Shown piece after piece: positions 17,190 to 26,678 of a DNA stretch of 64,000 nucleotides; position 1 is the stretch's first letter; every line of letters begins with the position of its first letter. The DNA is from Candidatus Gastranaerophilales bacterium (GTDB taxonomy: Bacteria > Cyanobacteriota > Vampirovibrionia > Gastranaerophilales > Gastranaerophilaceae). The notes beneath the pieces were generated by a model that worked only from the letters and a program-made list of their open reading frames with translations, ran no database searches and had not been told where the DNA came from. The stretch is from the NCBI GenBank assembly GCA_944322615.1, contig CALUPH010000003.1:1-64000 (forward strand), given 5' to 3'. Made by a program: the position numbers and the translations under genes.

Positions 17190-18263
17190 TTATATTCTAA
17201 AAGAAGTAGATAACTTCAAACGCTGCTTTATAGAAGAATTATTTGTATATTGATTTGTTGCATATAATTCAATTTCTAAATTATTTTTACTTTTTATCGG
17301 CTTATAGGTTAGAACGACTTCATCTTGCATTGTATCTTGTGAAACATTTCTTATAAACCTCGTCTTTAAATACAAGGAATCAGTAAGTTTAAATTCAGGG
17401 ATAAAATATAAACTGGTATCACAATTTTGAGCATTTGAAAATTTACTCTGACCAACTTGCGCATTTAATTTTAAACGTTTATAAGTATATTCTACAAATC
17501 CACCGCCTGTAATTTTATTATCAGCTTGAGCTTCATTAGAATAATAAGCACCGCCTATAACAAAACTTCCGGCATTATTTGGTAAGAAGATTGAATTTGA
17601 AGATAAAATAGCACCGCCAGATGCTTCATGATTATAAGAAGAAGAAAAAGAACCAACTGATAAATTTAAAGAATCTCCTTTATAAGATATTATTGAACCT
17701 GTATTGTATGTTGATTCATTAGCTCTAACAAACAAAACAGACGGTCCGTTTGCATCATATAAAAAAGTCTGGCCAAGCTGGGCAGAAATTGAACTTCCAA
17801 GATTTGCCGTTATTTTTGAAGAATTAACAACTCCCGGTATAGGTGCCATATGTCTAGTATCATTTAGAAACGCTTGAGAAAAAGATTTTGAACTATCCCA
17901 TATCATATTTTCTGCTTTAATTTCTTGTTCAATTCGATATTGAGTTTCATTTACTTTTAATTTAAAAACCCTATCACTGTTTACTTCTTCTAACGCCGTA
18001 TCATCAACATCATTAAGATTTAATTCAACTGAATTTTCTTCATACCTTTTTGCTACATCAATTATTGCCTCTTCTTCAAAATTATCATCTTGAAGTGTTT
18101 TTTCGGACACATCATCATTTGTATTTTCATTTATTTCTAAAGTTTCAACATAGCGACCTAAATCCATAAAACTTTGAGACTTTACATCAAGTTTTTCATT
18201 TTCTTTCGCATATGCAGGAATAACTAAAATCAATAAAATAAATATAAATAATATCTTTTTCAT
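17190..18263 (-). CDS. exported, probably outer-membrane beta-strand protein
   Basis: A 357-residue protein with a clear signal peptide (MKKILFIFILLILVIPAYA). An acidic low-complexity region (about 25-110) follows. From about 140 there are repeated amphipathic strands rich in Ser, Asn, Gly and Tyr, such as GSSISAQLGQTFLYDANGP and LNLSVGSFSSSYNHEASGG, and it ends in LKLSTSFRI, an aromatic-containing terminal strand as in outer-membrane barrels. No enzymatic motif is seen. Function is unknown; a porin-like or surface role is inference. Confidence 0.65.
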   Translation of the reverse strand: MKKILFIFILLILVIPAYAKENEKLDVKSQSFMDLGRYVETLEINENTNDDVSEKTLQDDNFEEEAIIDVAKRYEENSVELNLNDVDDTALEEVNSDRVFKLKVNETQYRIEQEIKAENMIWDSSKSFSQAFLNDTRHMAPIPGVVNSSKITANLGSSISAQLGQTFLYDANGPSVLFVRANESTYNTGSIISYKGDSLNLSVGSFSSSYNHEASGGAILSSNSIFLPNNAGSFVIGGAYYSNEAQADNKITGGGFVEYTYKRLKLNAQVGQSKFSNAQNCDTSLYFIPEFKLTDSLYLKTRFIRNVSQDTMQDEVVLTYKPIKSKNNLEIELYATNQYTNNSSIKQRLKLSTSFRI

Positions 18264-18563
18264 AATACAATTTTGAATTAAAAATAATATTTGTTCAATC
18301 GACCAAATAAATAATATTTGACATCAAGACAAAAAAGTATTTGAATATTATAGGCAGAAATGAATAATATATACCTACGGAGTATATAATATATTAAGTT
18401 TTGCAAACACAAATATTTTAAGGTGATTTAACTTGTGCAATAAGACTTTCTGACATTTACAAATTCATTTTTTTATAAAAAAAAATATATATTTTTTAAT
18501 TGACTAGCAAAAAATTTTAATAACACGGTTTAAAATAAATTGCGAATGAACACGGAGATAAAA
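18264..18563. other. 300-base AT-rich divergent intergenic region
   Basis: No gene is seen here. AATAATATTTG occurs twice about 30 bases apart near 18285-18320. A small inverted repeat (TATATAC/GTATATA) lies near 18370-18395. CTGACA (18450-18455) and TATAAA (18474-18479) with an 18-base spacer form a plausible promoter for the gene at 18564. An AAGGTGA followed by TTG near 18420-18435 opens only a seven-codon frame. Confidence 0.4.
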
Positions 18564-18950
18564 ATGGCTGAAATAAATAATAATATTCCAAAATTTGGAT
18601 ATAACATAGAAAAAATTGATAATAGTAAAAATAAAACACCGGATATAAATCATGTTGAAGTTCAAGCTGGAAGTGAAGAAATTCAATACGTACCAGATAC
18701 CGGAATACTTGGACGTTCACAAATAAAAAATCCAAAGGGATCTGATGTAACAAGAAGCGTAGATGAAACTATTGCTTTATGTGAAAAATATCCGCAAATA
18801 ATGGAATGCGGAGATGAACTTTTTGATACATTATACGAACAATTTTTAGCAGACGGAATGGATGCTTCTGAAGCATATACAAAAGCTTCTTTAGCAATGG
18901 AAGAATTCGTTGAGATAGGTAAAGCTCAATTAAGCAAAAATCTTGATTAG
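18564..18950 (+). CDS. hypothetical protein
   Basis: A 128-residue acidic protein. After the polar N-terminus (MAEINNNIPKFGYNIEK) comes a helical region, CEKYPQIMECGDELFDTLYEQF and DASEAYTKASLAMEEF, which resembles a small helical bundle. No known motif is found. The ATG at 18564 is chosen because GGAGAT precedes it; an upstream in-frame ATG at 18546 lies ahead of this site. It stands about 55 bases ahead of pyrF and could be co-transcribed. Confidence 0.65.
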   Translation: MAEINNNIPKFGYNIEKIDNSKNKTPDINHVEVQAGSEEIQYVPDTGILGRSQIKNPKGSDVTRSVDETIALCEKYPQIMECGDELFDTLYEQFLADGMDASEAYTKASLAMEEFVEIGKAQLSKNLD

Positions 18951-19004
18951 TTAATTTAATAGTGTTAACATGTATTCATTGTTCGATTTTTTTGAAAGAG
19001 ACAT

Positions 19005-19766
19005 ATGGAACGAATAAAACCTATTGAAGCAAAAGATAGAATAATCTTAGCACTTGATGTTGATACTATTGAAGAAGTAATAAAGTATGTTGATTTATTA
19101 AAGGAATACGTCGGATTTTTTAAAGTCGGTCTTCCTTTATTTGTATCTTGCGGATTTGAAGCAATAGATGTTATAAAGGAGCACGGCGGCAGAGTATATT
19201 TTGACGGAAAGTTTCAAGATATACCAAATACAACTGCTAAAGCAAGTATAAACTTAATGAAAAAAGGAATTGATTTTTTCAATATAAGTTCAACCGGCGG
19301 TTCAAAGATGTTAACCAGCACAATTACAGAGTGCAACAATTATGCAAAAAAGAACAATATGGAACCGCCAATTATATTAGCAGTTACTTTGCTATCAAGT
19401 TTCGGACAAAAAACCCTTACAAACGAACTGGGCATTGAAATGAATATTTCATCATATGTACTAAAATTATCCCAGATAGCAAAAGAAGCCGGATTATCAG
19501 GAGTTGTAGCACCGGATACGGATGCCGCACAAATAAAAAAAGAATTGGGTGAAGATTTTATTGTTGTATGCCCTGCAGTTAGACCTACTTGGGCAATCGT
19601 CAATGATCAAATAAGAATAGTATCTCCTACAGATGCAATAAAAGCAGGTGCAGACTATATAATAATAGGCAGACCTATAACACGAGCTGCAGATCCAACT
19701 GCAGCTGCGAAACTGGTAATTACAGAAATAGAAGAAGCGCTTAAGGAAAAAAGGAATAACTTATGA
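19005..19766 (+). CDS. pyrF: orotidine 5'-phosphate decarboxylase
   Basis: It makes UMP from OMP in the last step of pyrimidine synthesis. The 253 residues have LALDVDTIEEV at the start, the catalytic Lys/Asp set in YFDGKFQDIPNT, the phosphate-side VVCPAVRP, and IIGRPITRA near the end. Its stop overlaps the ald start by four bases (ATGA), so they are translationally coupled. Confidence 0.95.
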   Translation: MERIKPIEAKDRIILALDVDTIEEVIKYVDLLKEYVGFFKVGLPLFVSCGFEAIDVIKEHGGRVYFDGKFQDIPNTTAKASINLMKKGIDFFNISSTGGSKMLTSTITECNNYAKKNNMEPPIILAVTLLSSFGQKTLTNELGIEMNISSYVLKLSQIAKEAGLSGVVAPDTDAAQIKKELGEDFIVVCPAVRPTWAIVNDQIRIVSPTDAIKAGADYIIIGRPITRAADPTAAAKLVITEIEEALKEKRNNL

Positions 19767-20884
19767 TTATTGGTGTACCTAAAGAAATTAAAATAAGGGA
19801 AGATAGAGTTGCAATTGCCCCTCATGGAGTTGGTCTTTTATGCAGTGATGGTCATAAAGTATTAATTGAGAAATCGGCAGGTTCTAGAAGTGGATTTTCT
19901 GACGAAGAATATATAAAAGAAGGGGCTATTATACTTGATAGCGCAGAAGACATATATTCAGAATCTGACATAATAGTTAAAGTAAAAGAGCCTCAACCAT
20001 CAGAATATCAATTATTAAAAAAGAATCAAATATTACTTACATATTTACATTTGGCAGTTGAAAAAGCATTAACAAAAGAGCTAATAAACAAAAAAATTAC
20101 AAGTATTGCATATGAAACAATACAAACTGAAGATGGCAGATTACCTTTATTAACCCCAATGAGTGAAGTAGCAGGAAAAATGTCAATACAAATAGCTGCA
20201 AATCTTCTTGAAAACAGGAACAATGGAGCAGGTATTCTTTTAGGCGGTATTGCAGGAGTTCCGGCAGGCAAAGTGCTTATTGTCGGGGCAGGAAATGTAG
20301 GTATAAATGCAGCAAAAATTGCTACCGGAATAGGAGCAAATGTAAGTATAGCTGATGTTGATATTGACAAACTAAGATATGTTGATGATTTGTTTGGTTC
20401 TAAAGTAAAAACATATGTATCAACAGAAGCAAATTTAAAAGAATTAGTAAAAGATACAGACGTATTAATCGGAGCTGTTTTAATTCCGGGATATAAAGCA
20501 CCTTGTATAATTACTGAAGAAATGGTAAAAAGCATGCATAAAGGTTCTGTTATTGTTGATGTATCTATTGACCAAGGCGGCATTGTCGAAACAATGGACA
20601 GAATAACAACTCTAGACAATCCAACATATGAAAAATACGGAGTAATTCATTATAGTGTTGCAAATATTCCCGGAAGCGTAGCAAGAACATCAACTATTGC
20701 ATTAACTAATGAAAGCATAAAATATATAAGAGAAGTTGCAACTGATGGAATTGTTGAAGCTTTAAAAAGAGATAAAGCTTTGGCAAAAGGAGTTAATACA
20801 TTTAATGGAAAACTCACTAACAAAGGTGTAGCAGAAGCTTTAAATATTGATTATATTGAATTACCAAGTATTATTGGATTTTAA
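19763..20884 (+). CDS. ald: alanine dehydrogenase
   Basis: NAD-dependent interconversion of alanine with pyruvate and ammonia. The 373 residues start MIIGVPKEIKIREDRVAIAP and have LTYLHLA with the substrate histidine, LTPMSEVAGKM, the NAD site VLIVGAGNVGINAAKIA, and DVSIDQGG. Length and motifs match the family fully. Pairing with pyrF is unusual metabolically and probably reflects only transcription. A long hairpin follows. Confidence 0.96.
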   Translation: MIIGVPKEIKIREDRVAIAPHGVGLLCSDGHKVLIEKSAGSRSGFSDEEYIKEGAIILDSAEDIYSESDIIVKVKEPQPSEYQLLKKNQILLTYLHLAVEKALTKELINKKITSIAYETIQTEDGRLPLLTPMSEVAGKMSIQIAANLLENRNNGAGILLGGIAGVPAGKVLIVGAGNVGINAAKIATGIGANVSIADVDIDKLRYVDDLFGSKVKTYVSTEANLKELVKDTDVLIGAVLIPGYKAPCIITEEMVKSMHKGSVIVDVSIDQGGIVETMDRITTLDNPTYEKYGVIHYSVANIPGSVARTSTIALTNESIKYIREVATDGIVEALKRDKALAKGVNTFNGKLTNKGVAEALNIDYIELPSIIGF

Positions 20885-20921
20885 AACAGTCAATAATAAA
20901 AGATATTTATATTAATAAATA

Positions 20922-20960
20922 AACAAATAATCTTCTTTTAATAAAGGAAGATTATTTGTT
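20922..20960 (+). terminator. terminator-like hairpin after ald
   Basis: A perfect 14-bp inverted repeat (20922-20935 with 20947-20960) with an 11-base loop lies 38 bases after the ald stop. The T tract is poor, so termination efficiency is uncertain. Confidence 0.65.
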
Positions 20961-21086
20961 ATACGAAATAATAATTATTGTTAACAAAATGTAATGAACA
21001 AAAAATAAAAAAGCAATTTCAATGAATAAAATATTTTTATATAAGTATACAGGGGAAATATAGTTAATACACAGGGGATGAAGTTT

Positions 21087-21338
21087 ATGGCTGTCGGAGC
21101 TAAAGATAAAATTGACAGGGAATTAGTTAAAAAATATGCAAAATTAAAAATGGATAATCCCGAAACTACTAAGTTAGTTGATTCTCAAAAGATGCTGGCT
21201 GCAATGAATGACTATGCGGCAATGCAAAGAAATATGTTAGATATGAATTCAAAATTAAAAGATATTTGTTCTAATGTAACATCAAAATCAGTTGTTTACT
21301 TAAAACTGAATTTCAATCCGCCAAGAGCAAGAAGATAA
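21087..21338 (+). CDS. small hypothetical protein
   Basis: An 83-residue charged protein (MAVGAKDKIDRELVKKYAKLK...). It has a helical middle, MLAAMNDYAAMQRNMLDMNSKL, and a basic tail, NPPRARR. No motif is recognised. The ATG at 21087 is preferred because GGGGA lies eight bases upstream; an in-frame ATG at 21078 sits too close to that site. It is a separate short gene before maf. Confidence 0.6.
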   Translation: MAVGAKDKIDRELVKKYAKLKMDNPETTKLVDSQKMLAAMNDYAAMQRNMLDMNSKLKDICSNVTSKSVVYLKLNFNPPRARR

Positions 21339-21440
21339 GCAATTGTAAATAATATGAAAATAAATTAATCTTATCTTTTAAAAATGATTAACTTTTAATT
21401 ACAATGTAATATGGAAGTTAATCATTATAGTGTGGAAAAT

Positions 21441-22013
21441 ATGAAGCAAATTATATTAGCATCAACATCGCCAAGAAGGCAAGAAATACTGGAAAATTTA
21501 GGATTAGTATTCCAAATCATTGCCCCTAATTACAATGAAGATATATTGAACAAAGCATTTTCATATAATCTAATTGAATCTTTAGCAGAGAATAAAGGAT
21601 TATCAGTAGTAAACAAAATCAAAGTTCCTGCAATTGTAATAAGTGCAGATACAGTTGTCGTATACAACAATGTAGTACTTGGTAAACCAAAAGATTTTGA
21701 TGATGCATTAAAGATGCTATTAATGTTAAATGGTCAAACACATAAGGTTGTTACATCAATTTGCATGATAAACAATGAAAATAATAAAAAAATCATTAAA
21801 TCAGAAACAAGTGAAGTAACATTTAACAAGCTTACAGAGAATGATATAAAAAATTATATATATGATTTTCAGCCTTATGATAAAGCCGGTTCATATGGAA
21901 TTCAAGAACTCCCGGACAATTTCATAAAAGAAATAAAGGGAGAATATGATAATATTGTAGGATTACCTACAAAATTATTAATAAATATGCTTTCAGAAAT
22001 AAACAATATATAA
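21441..22013 (+). CDS. maf: Maf-family nucleoside triphosphate pyrophosphatase
   Basis: About 190 residues. The family signature ILASTSPRRQEIL opens the protein, followed by SADTVVVYNNVVLGKPKD and the late YDKAGSYGIQE segment. Maf proteins hydrolyse non-canonical or TTP/UTP nucleotides to monophosphates and were first linked to septum formation. The first in-frame ATG at 21411 adds ten residues not seen in the family, so 21441 is chosen, with GGAAAAT before it. apt follows after about 45 bases. Confidence 0.92.
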   Translation: MKQIILASTSPRRQEILENLGLVFQIIAPNYNEDILNKAFSYNLIESLAENKGLSVVNKIKVPAIVISADTVVVYNNVVLGKPKDFDDALKMLLMLNGQTHKVVTSICMINNENNKKIIKSETSEVTFNKLTENDIKNYIYDFQPYDKAGSYGIQELPDNFIKEIKGEYDNIVGLPTKLLINMLSEINNI

Positions 22014-22057
22014 GTTTAATGTAAAATATAAATAGAGGAGTTAAGAAGGAGATAAGT

Positions 22058-22585
22058 ATGAATAGTGTGCAGCTTGTAAAAGACAAAATAAGAAATATAA
22101 AAGATTTTCCTATAGAAGGAATTATTTTTAGAGATATTACAACTGCAATAAAAGATAAAGAAGCATTAAGAGAAATTATAAACTTCTTAACCGAAAAATT
22201 TATAGATAAAGGTATAGATTATGTTGCAGTTATAGAATCAAGAGGGTTCATCTTTGGTTCAGCACTTGCATATAATATAAATGCAGGGTGTATCTTAATA
22301 AGAAAACCCGGCAAGCTTCCTGCTGAAACAATAAGTGAAGAATATTCTCTTGAATACGGAACAGATAAACTTGAAATCCATAAAGATGCAATAGAAGAAG
22401 GTAAAAACGTAATTGTTATAGATGATTTATTAGCTACAGGCGGGACAGTATCAGCAGCTTGTAAATTATTGAAAAAAGCAGGCGCAAATGTAAAAGCAGC
22501 TGCTTTCGTAATTGAACTTGCAGATTTAAACGGAAGAAAAAATTTACCTCAAGATATAGAAGTTGTTTCTATGGTTACTTATTAA
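22058..22585 (+). CDS. apt: adenine phosphoribosyltransferase
   Basis: It salvages adenine to AMP with PRPP. The 175 residues show FPIEGIIFRDIT at the start, ESRGFIFGSALA, RKPGKLPAET, and the PRPP loop VIVIDDLLATGGT. AAGGAG lies shortly before the ATG. Length and motifs match the family. It lies between maf and flhB; the 17-base gap to flhB suggests a common transcript. Confidence 0.97.
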   Translation: MNSVQLVKDKIRNIKDFPIEGIIFRDITTAIKDKEALREIINFLTEKFIDKGIDYVAVIESRGFIFGSALAYNINAGCILIRKPGKLPAETISEEYSLEYGTDKLEIHKDAIEEGKNVIVIDDLLATGGTVSAACKLLKKAGANVKAAAFVIELADLNGRKNLPQDIEVVSMVTY

Positions 22586-22602
22586 CATATCGGTAAAATT
22601 TA

Positions 22603-23676
22603 ATGGGTGATGAGAATAAACAATTTGAAGCCAGTCAACAAAAGTTGCAGAAAGCAAGAAAAGAAGGTCAGGTTGTAAAATCAAAAGATTTTTCAATGGC
22701 TTTGGCTTTACTTGTAATGTTTATTGTTATATTAAAATTATCGCCATTTATTTGGGATCAAATTTCTATATTATTTGTATACTTATATGATAAAATTCCG
22801 GAAAAGCATTTAGAAGATATAGGTTACGCACATTTATTTACAGCTATAGCAATTCCAACAATATTGATAATAGGTCCAATATTGATTATGGCTGCGTTTA
22901 TTGCAATAATTGGAGATTTTATACAAGTAGGTCCATTAGTAACAACAAAACCATTAGAACCCAAACTTGATAAATTAAATCCTTCAAAATATTTTAAGAA
23001 TTTAATGTCCCCCAAAACTGCATTTGAGTTAGTAAAAAACATTGTAAAAGTTGCACTTTTAGGGCTTATAGGTTGGATGGTATATAATTCACACTTGGAA
23101 GCAATAATGGCCTTAGCAACTATAGATAACAGTTTTGCAATAATGAATGAATTTGGTTCATTAATAATAGATTTCGTAATGAAAGCAGGACTTGCATTTT
23201 TAATAATAGCAGCAGCAGATTACGGTATGGTACGCTGGAAATTTTTACAAGACCAAAAGATGTCTTTTAAAGAAGTAAAAGATGAATATAAGAACTCAGA
23301 AGGCGATCCTCACGTTAAAGCAGCTCTAAGACAGAGAAGACAACAAATGTTACAAAAGAAAATGATGGATTCTGTTCCTGATGCAGATTTTGTCGTTACA
23401 AATCCGACACACATAGCCTGTGCTTTAAAATATGATGCACAACAAATGGAATCACCAAAAATGCTTGCAAAAGGTACAGAGTTGTTTGCGAAAAAAATTA
23501 TAGAAATAGCAAGAGAACATTCAATACCGGTTATTGAAAACCCACCTGTAGCAAGAGCTTTATTTAGAATGGTAGAGATTAATGCCTCTATACCACCTGA
23601 ATTATACAAAGCAGTCGCAGAAATATTGATTTTTGTATATAATTTGCGAAATACGAAAAAAGGTAGTAATATATAA
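22603..23676 (+). CDS. flhB: FlhB-family flagellar/type III export switch protein
   Basis: An inner-membrane component of the flagellar/type III export gate that switches substrate specificity after self-cleavage. The 357 residues start with the charged segment QQKLQKARKEGQVVKSKDF, then four membrane helices (about 28-55, 80-108, 140-160, 185-205). The cytoplasmic domain carries the self-cleavage motif NPTH at 267-270. Length is normal for FlhB. No other export or flagellar gene is present, so in this genome they must be scattered or lost. It is followed by a sigma-28-like gene. Confidence 0.93.
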   Translation: MGDENKQFEASQQKLQKARKEGQVVKSKDFSMALALLVMFIVILKLSPFIWDQISILFVYLYDKIPEKHLEDIGYAHLFTAIAIPTILIIGPILIMAAFIAIIGDFIQVGPLVTTKPLEPKLDKLNPSKYFKNLMSPKTAFELVKNIVKVALLGLIGWMVYNSHLEAIMALATIDNSFAIMNEFGSLIIDFVMKAGLAFLIIAAADYGMVRWKFLQDQKMSFKEVKDEYKNSEGDPHVKAALRQRRQQMLQKKMMDSVPDADFVVTNPTHIACALKYDAQQMESPKMLAKGTELFAKKIIEIAREHSIPVIENPPVARALFRMVEINASIPPELYKAVAEILIFVYNLRNTKKGSNI

Positions 23677-23700
23677 ATTAAAAGACTAATAGATTAGAAA

Positions 23701-24360
23701 ATGCATACAAAAATAAAAGATTACATTGAAATAATCGAAAAGGTAGCTAAGGTAGAGCATAAACGTATTCCGTCACATATGGTGGATTATGATGAGCTTG
23801 TCAGTATTGGTATCATAGCCATACAGGTACTAATAAAAGATAAAACAGATGAACAACTGGCAAGATATAATAATGCTTATATAGCTACAGCTGTGAGATG
23901 GGCAATAAGAAATGAGCTCAGAAACAGATATAAATGGTATTCACTTAAACATACAAATGTAGATTCTCAAGATGATGAATCACAAGGAGATGATGGAGAA
24001 GAATCAGCAATTACTCCGGGCAAAGTAAGAGAAGCCATTTACGAAACAATATTATCCATAGACAGTTTGGCAGCTGCTGCGTCTGATAATGATTCACCAT
24101 TTGATTTTATAAAGGACCCATCTGCCCTTCCTGATGAAAAGGCTGAAATTTCTGAACTTGGAAGAGTGATTAGAGAAGCAATTGCTAAATTGCCGCAGAA
24201 AGAAAGAATTATTATTGAATACAGATTCTATCGTAATATGCAGGTAAAAGAAATTGCGGAACAAGTCGGACTTTCTTCTTCAAGAATTACAAGAATTATC
24301 CAAGCTGCATTAAATACAGTAAGAGAGTATCTGAATAAAAAAGATCATTACGGATATTAA
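23701..24360 (+). CDS. sigma-70 family factor, FliA (sigma-28)-like
   Basis: A 219-residue sigma factor. Region 2 is visible in VDYDELVSIGIIAIQVL and AYIATAVRWAIRNELRNRYKW. A low-complexity acidic linker follows, then region 4 with AIAKLPQKERIIIEYRFY and the helix-turn-helix VKEIAEQVGLSSSRITRIIQ. Its size and its position directly after flhB suggest a flagellar/motility role like FliA, but the family signature is not decisive. It begins 24 bases after the flhB stop, so it is co-transcribed. Confidence 0.85.
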   Translation: MHTKIKDYIEIIEKVAKVEHKRIPSHMVDYDELVSIGIIAIQVLIKDKTDEQLARYNNAYIATAVRWAIRNELRNRYKWYSLKHTNVDSQDDESQGDDGEESAITPGKVREAIYETILSIDSLAAAASDNDSPFDFIKDPSALPDEKAEISELGRVIREAIAKLPQKERIIIEYRFYRNMQVKEIAEQVGLSSSRITRIIQAALNTVREYLNKKDHYGY

Positions 24361-24369
24361 ATTTTTATT

Positions 24370-26037
24370 TTATACTTCAAATAATGCAAATAATCTTGTT
24401 CTAATTTCGTCTGAATCAAGTTCGGCTTCAATTTCGTTTAGCTCAAGCGCTTTCTGATAAGATTTAGCAGCCTCTATATTCATCCCTTGTTCCTGAAGAA
24501 CTCTACCTAAATTAAAATAAGCCATTACATAATCTTTTTTCATAGAGATAGCAGTTTCAAAGAGTTTTTTAGCTTCTCTAAGATTACGTATTCCATCTAA
24601 ATATATAACACCTAAATTATTATAAGCAGAATAATAGTCAGGAGCTATAGCAATCGCCTTATGGTAAGCAATAATTGCTTCTTCCAAATAATCTTTCTTC
24701 CATAATGCCATCGCACATTTATTATAAGAAACAGCATTTTTAGGATTCAATTTAATTGCTTCGCAATATGCTTTAATAGCACTATCAATATCATCCGTCT
24801 GCAAGTATATATCGCCAAGTTCTATAAATATTTCATCGTTATTTTCATCTAAAATTATAGCTGTTTTTAATAAATCAATAGCAGTATCAATATCATCGAA
24901 AACATTATGATACAAAGATGCTAACGCCTGACAAACAATAGCAGTCCACTCGGGATCAGGATTTTTATCTATTGCTATTTTATAATGTTCACAAGCATCT
25001 TCGTATTGCTCTGCTTTAACTAAAGCATATGCCAAGGCATTATGATAGAATGGATTTTCTTCATCTTTTTCCAAAGCAAGTTTAAATGCATTTACAGAAT
25101 TAATTACATCATTTTTTTTCAAATAAAGATGTCCTAATTCATAGTATATATTTGCACTGTTTTCTTCAACTTCTAAAAGTTTTGAATAGCAATCCAAAGC
25201 AGTATCTATATCATTTTCAAAATAAATCTGAGTAATAGTTGCAACTTTTAGTAATAACTCTTTATTGTAAGGATTATTTTGCAAAGCTTTTATATAAGCT
25301 TTTCTTGCCGTATCAACATCCTCTTCTTTTATATTAATATCACCGATTTTTTGATAATATACTTCATTTCTGCCGGTAGAATTAGCTGCAACATCATAAG
25401 CTTTTACAGCCATAGAATAATTTTTAGTTTTCTCTAAAACTTTACCTAACAAATCATAAAAAATTAATGAAAAATTCTTTGATATGTTTTTGTATAACAT
25501 TTTCATAGAAGAATTATCAAGTGGAATGCTCAAACTGCCTGATAACATATAATATAAAGATTGCGATAAATCTTTTGCATTCAAATTAGTATCGTGCATT
25601 TTATCTATGTACATTGAAGCCAAAGATAATCTTGAACGTGCTGATTTTAAAGGACTTAATTTTATTGCTTCTTTTAACTCTTTTTCAGCTTCATCATATT
25701 TTTTTGCCATTTCAAGAAAATATGCCGCATAAATACGTGCATTCGGATTAGATGGAGAAATATTGATTGCAGATTTACATTGTTCAATTGCAGAAGAAAG
25801 ATTTATCTCCCCTTTATCCCATAACAAGGTTGCCAGTCTGTAATATGCCTCAGCAATATTTGGATTAAATTTAATAGCGTCAATATAATTATCGACAGCA
25901 TTATCCAAATCTGATTTTTTGCCCTTTATCAAATATTGTTCATGATATTTCCGAGCAAACTCCATATAATTTTGAGCCATAGAATCAAAATCAAATTCTT
26001 CAGTTTCTATAGAATTACTTGTTATTTTTTCAGACAT
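24370..26037 (-). CDS. tetratricopeptide repeat protein
   Basis: A 555-residue protein made almost wholly of TPR units of 34 residues. Typical units are NPNIAEAYYRLATLLWDKGE, NPKNAVSYNKCAMALWKKD and DYYSAYNNLGVIYLDG, in about a dozen copies from residue 40 to 540. No signal peptide or catalytic domain is seen, so it is probably a cytoplasmic scaffold. GAGGAA precedes the ATG on the minus strand. It is convergent with the sigma-factor gene, with a 9-base gap. Confidence 0.9.
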   Translation of the reverse strand: MSEKITSNSIETEEFDFDSMAQNYMEFARKYHEQYLIKGKKSDLDNAVDNYIDAIKFNPNIAEAYYRLATLLWDKGEINLSSAIEQCKSAINISPSNPNARIYAAYFLEMAKKYDEAEKELKEAIKLSPLKSARSRLSLASMYIDKMHDTNLNAKDLSQSLYYMLSGSLSIPLDNSSMKMLYKNISKNFSLIFYDLLGKVLEKTKNYSMAVKAYDVAANSTGRNEVYYQKIGDINIKEEDVDTARKAYIKALQNNPYNKELLLKVATITQIYFENDIDTALDCYSKLLEVEENSANIYYELGHLYLKKNDVINSVNAFKLALEKDEENPFYHNALAYALVKAEQYEDACEHYKIAIDKNPDPEWTAIVCQALASLYHNVFDDIDTAIDLLKTAIILDENNDEIFIELGDIYLQTDDIDSAIKAYCEAIKLNPKNAVSYNKCAMALWKKDYLEEAIIAYHKAIAIAPDYYSAYNNLGVIYLDGIRNLREAKKLFETAISMKKDYVMAYFNLGRVLQEQGMNIEAAKSYQKALELNEIEAELDSDEIRTRLFALFEV

Positions 26038-26225
26038 CGACCATCTATTCCTCTACAATATATATCATCCGATAAAATTTTAAAAAAAGGAATATTTTGC
26101 CTCTAAAATACTGCGTATGGAGTAGTTTTTATTAATTTGCAAATTGTATAGCCTTAATATAAAAGTCAATTTTTTTTATCTTTTTGTTTTTATACTAATA
26201 GGTAGATTTATATAAGGAGGTTTTT

Positions 26226-26678
26226 ATGAATCCTATAAAATTTGGAGAAATAAATTATAGTTCTAAATATGGCAAAGATGGTCTTCGTGCTAAGACAGAA
26301 CAAAGTGTAAATCAAGAAATCCCAAAAGATTCATTCAACCCAAAATATAAATCCAAAGGAAATAAAAAAGCAGCCGGTGTTTTAGGTACAATAGCCCTAA
26401 TGGTTGCGACAGGTGTTGCAGCTTACAAAGGAAAAGGAAAGATACAAGAAATTTTAAAGAAAACAAACTCCGGAATCACGACTGCTGCTAAAGATTTTGC
26501 AACAAAACATCCTAATTTATCTCAAGCCGGTACATCATTAAAAGAAGCCGCTACACATTTAAAAGATGCTTGTGCAAAACCGACCGAATTTGTAAAAAAA
26601 GGTGGAAAACTAATTGCAAAACCGTTCCAAGCAATATATAACGGAGCCAAAAATTTATTTACGAAAAAGACTAACTAA
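26226..26678 (+). CDS. small membrane-anchored protein of unknown function
   Basis: A 150-residue basic protein. It starts MNPIKFGEINYSS, has one membrane-compatible helix (about 49-66, AAGVLGTIALMVATGVAAY), and then a lysine-rich helical tail with repeated KEAA/KDA segments. AAGGAGG precedes the ATG. Its stop overlaps the next ATG by one base (TAATG), so the two genes are translationally coupled and their products probably act together. No family is recognised. Confidence 0.72.
   Translation: MNPIKFGEINYSSKYGKDGLRAKTEQSVNQEIPKDSFNPKYKSKGNKKAAGVLGTIALMVATGVAAYKGKGKIQEILKKTNSGITTAAKDFATKHPNLSQAGTSLKEAATHLKDACAKPTEFVKKGGKLIAKPFQAIYNGAKNLFTKKTN

Noticed and set aside
20026-20619. 197-residue antisense ORF inside ald
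   Set aside because: The sense frame is a clear alanine dehydrogenase; the antisense frame has no motif.
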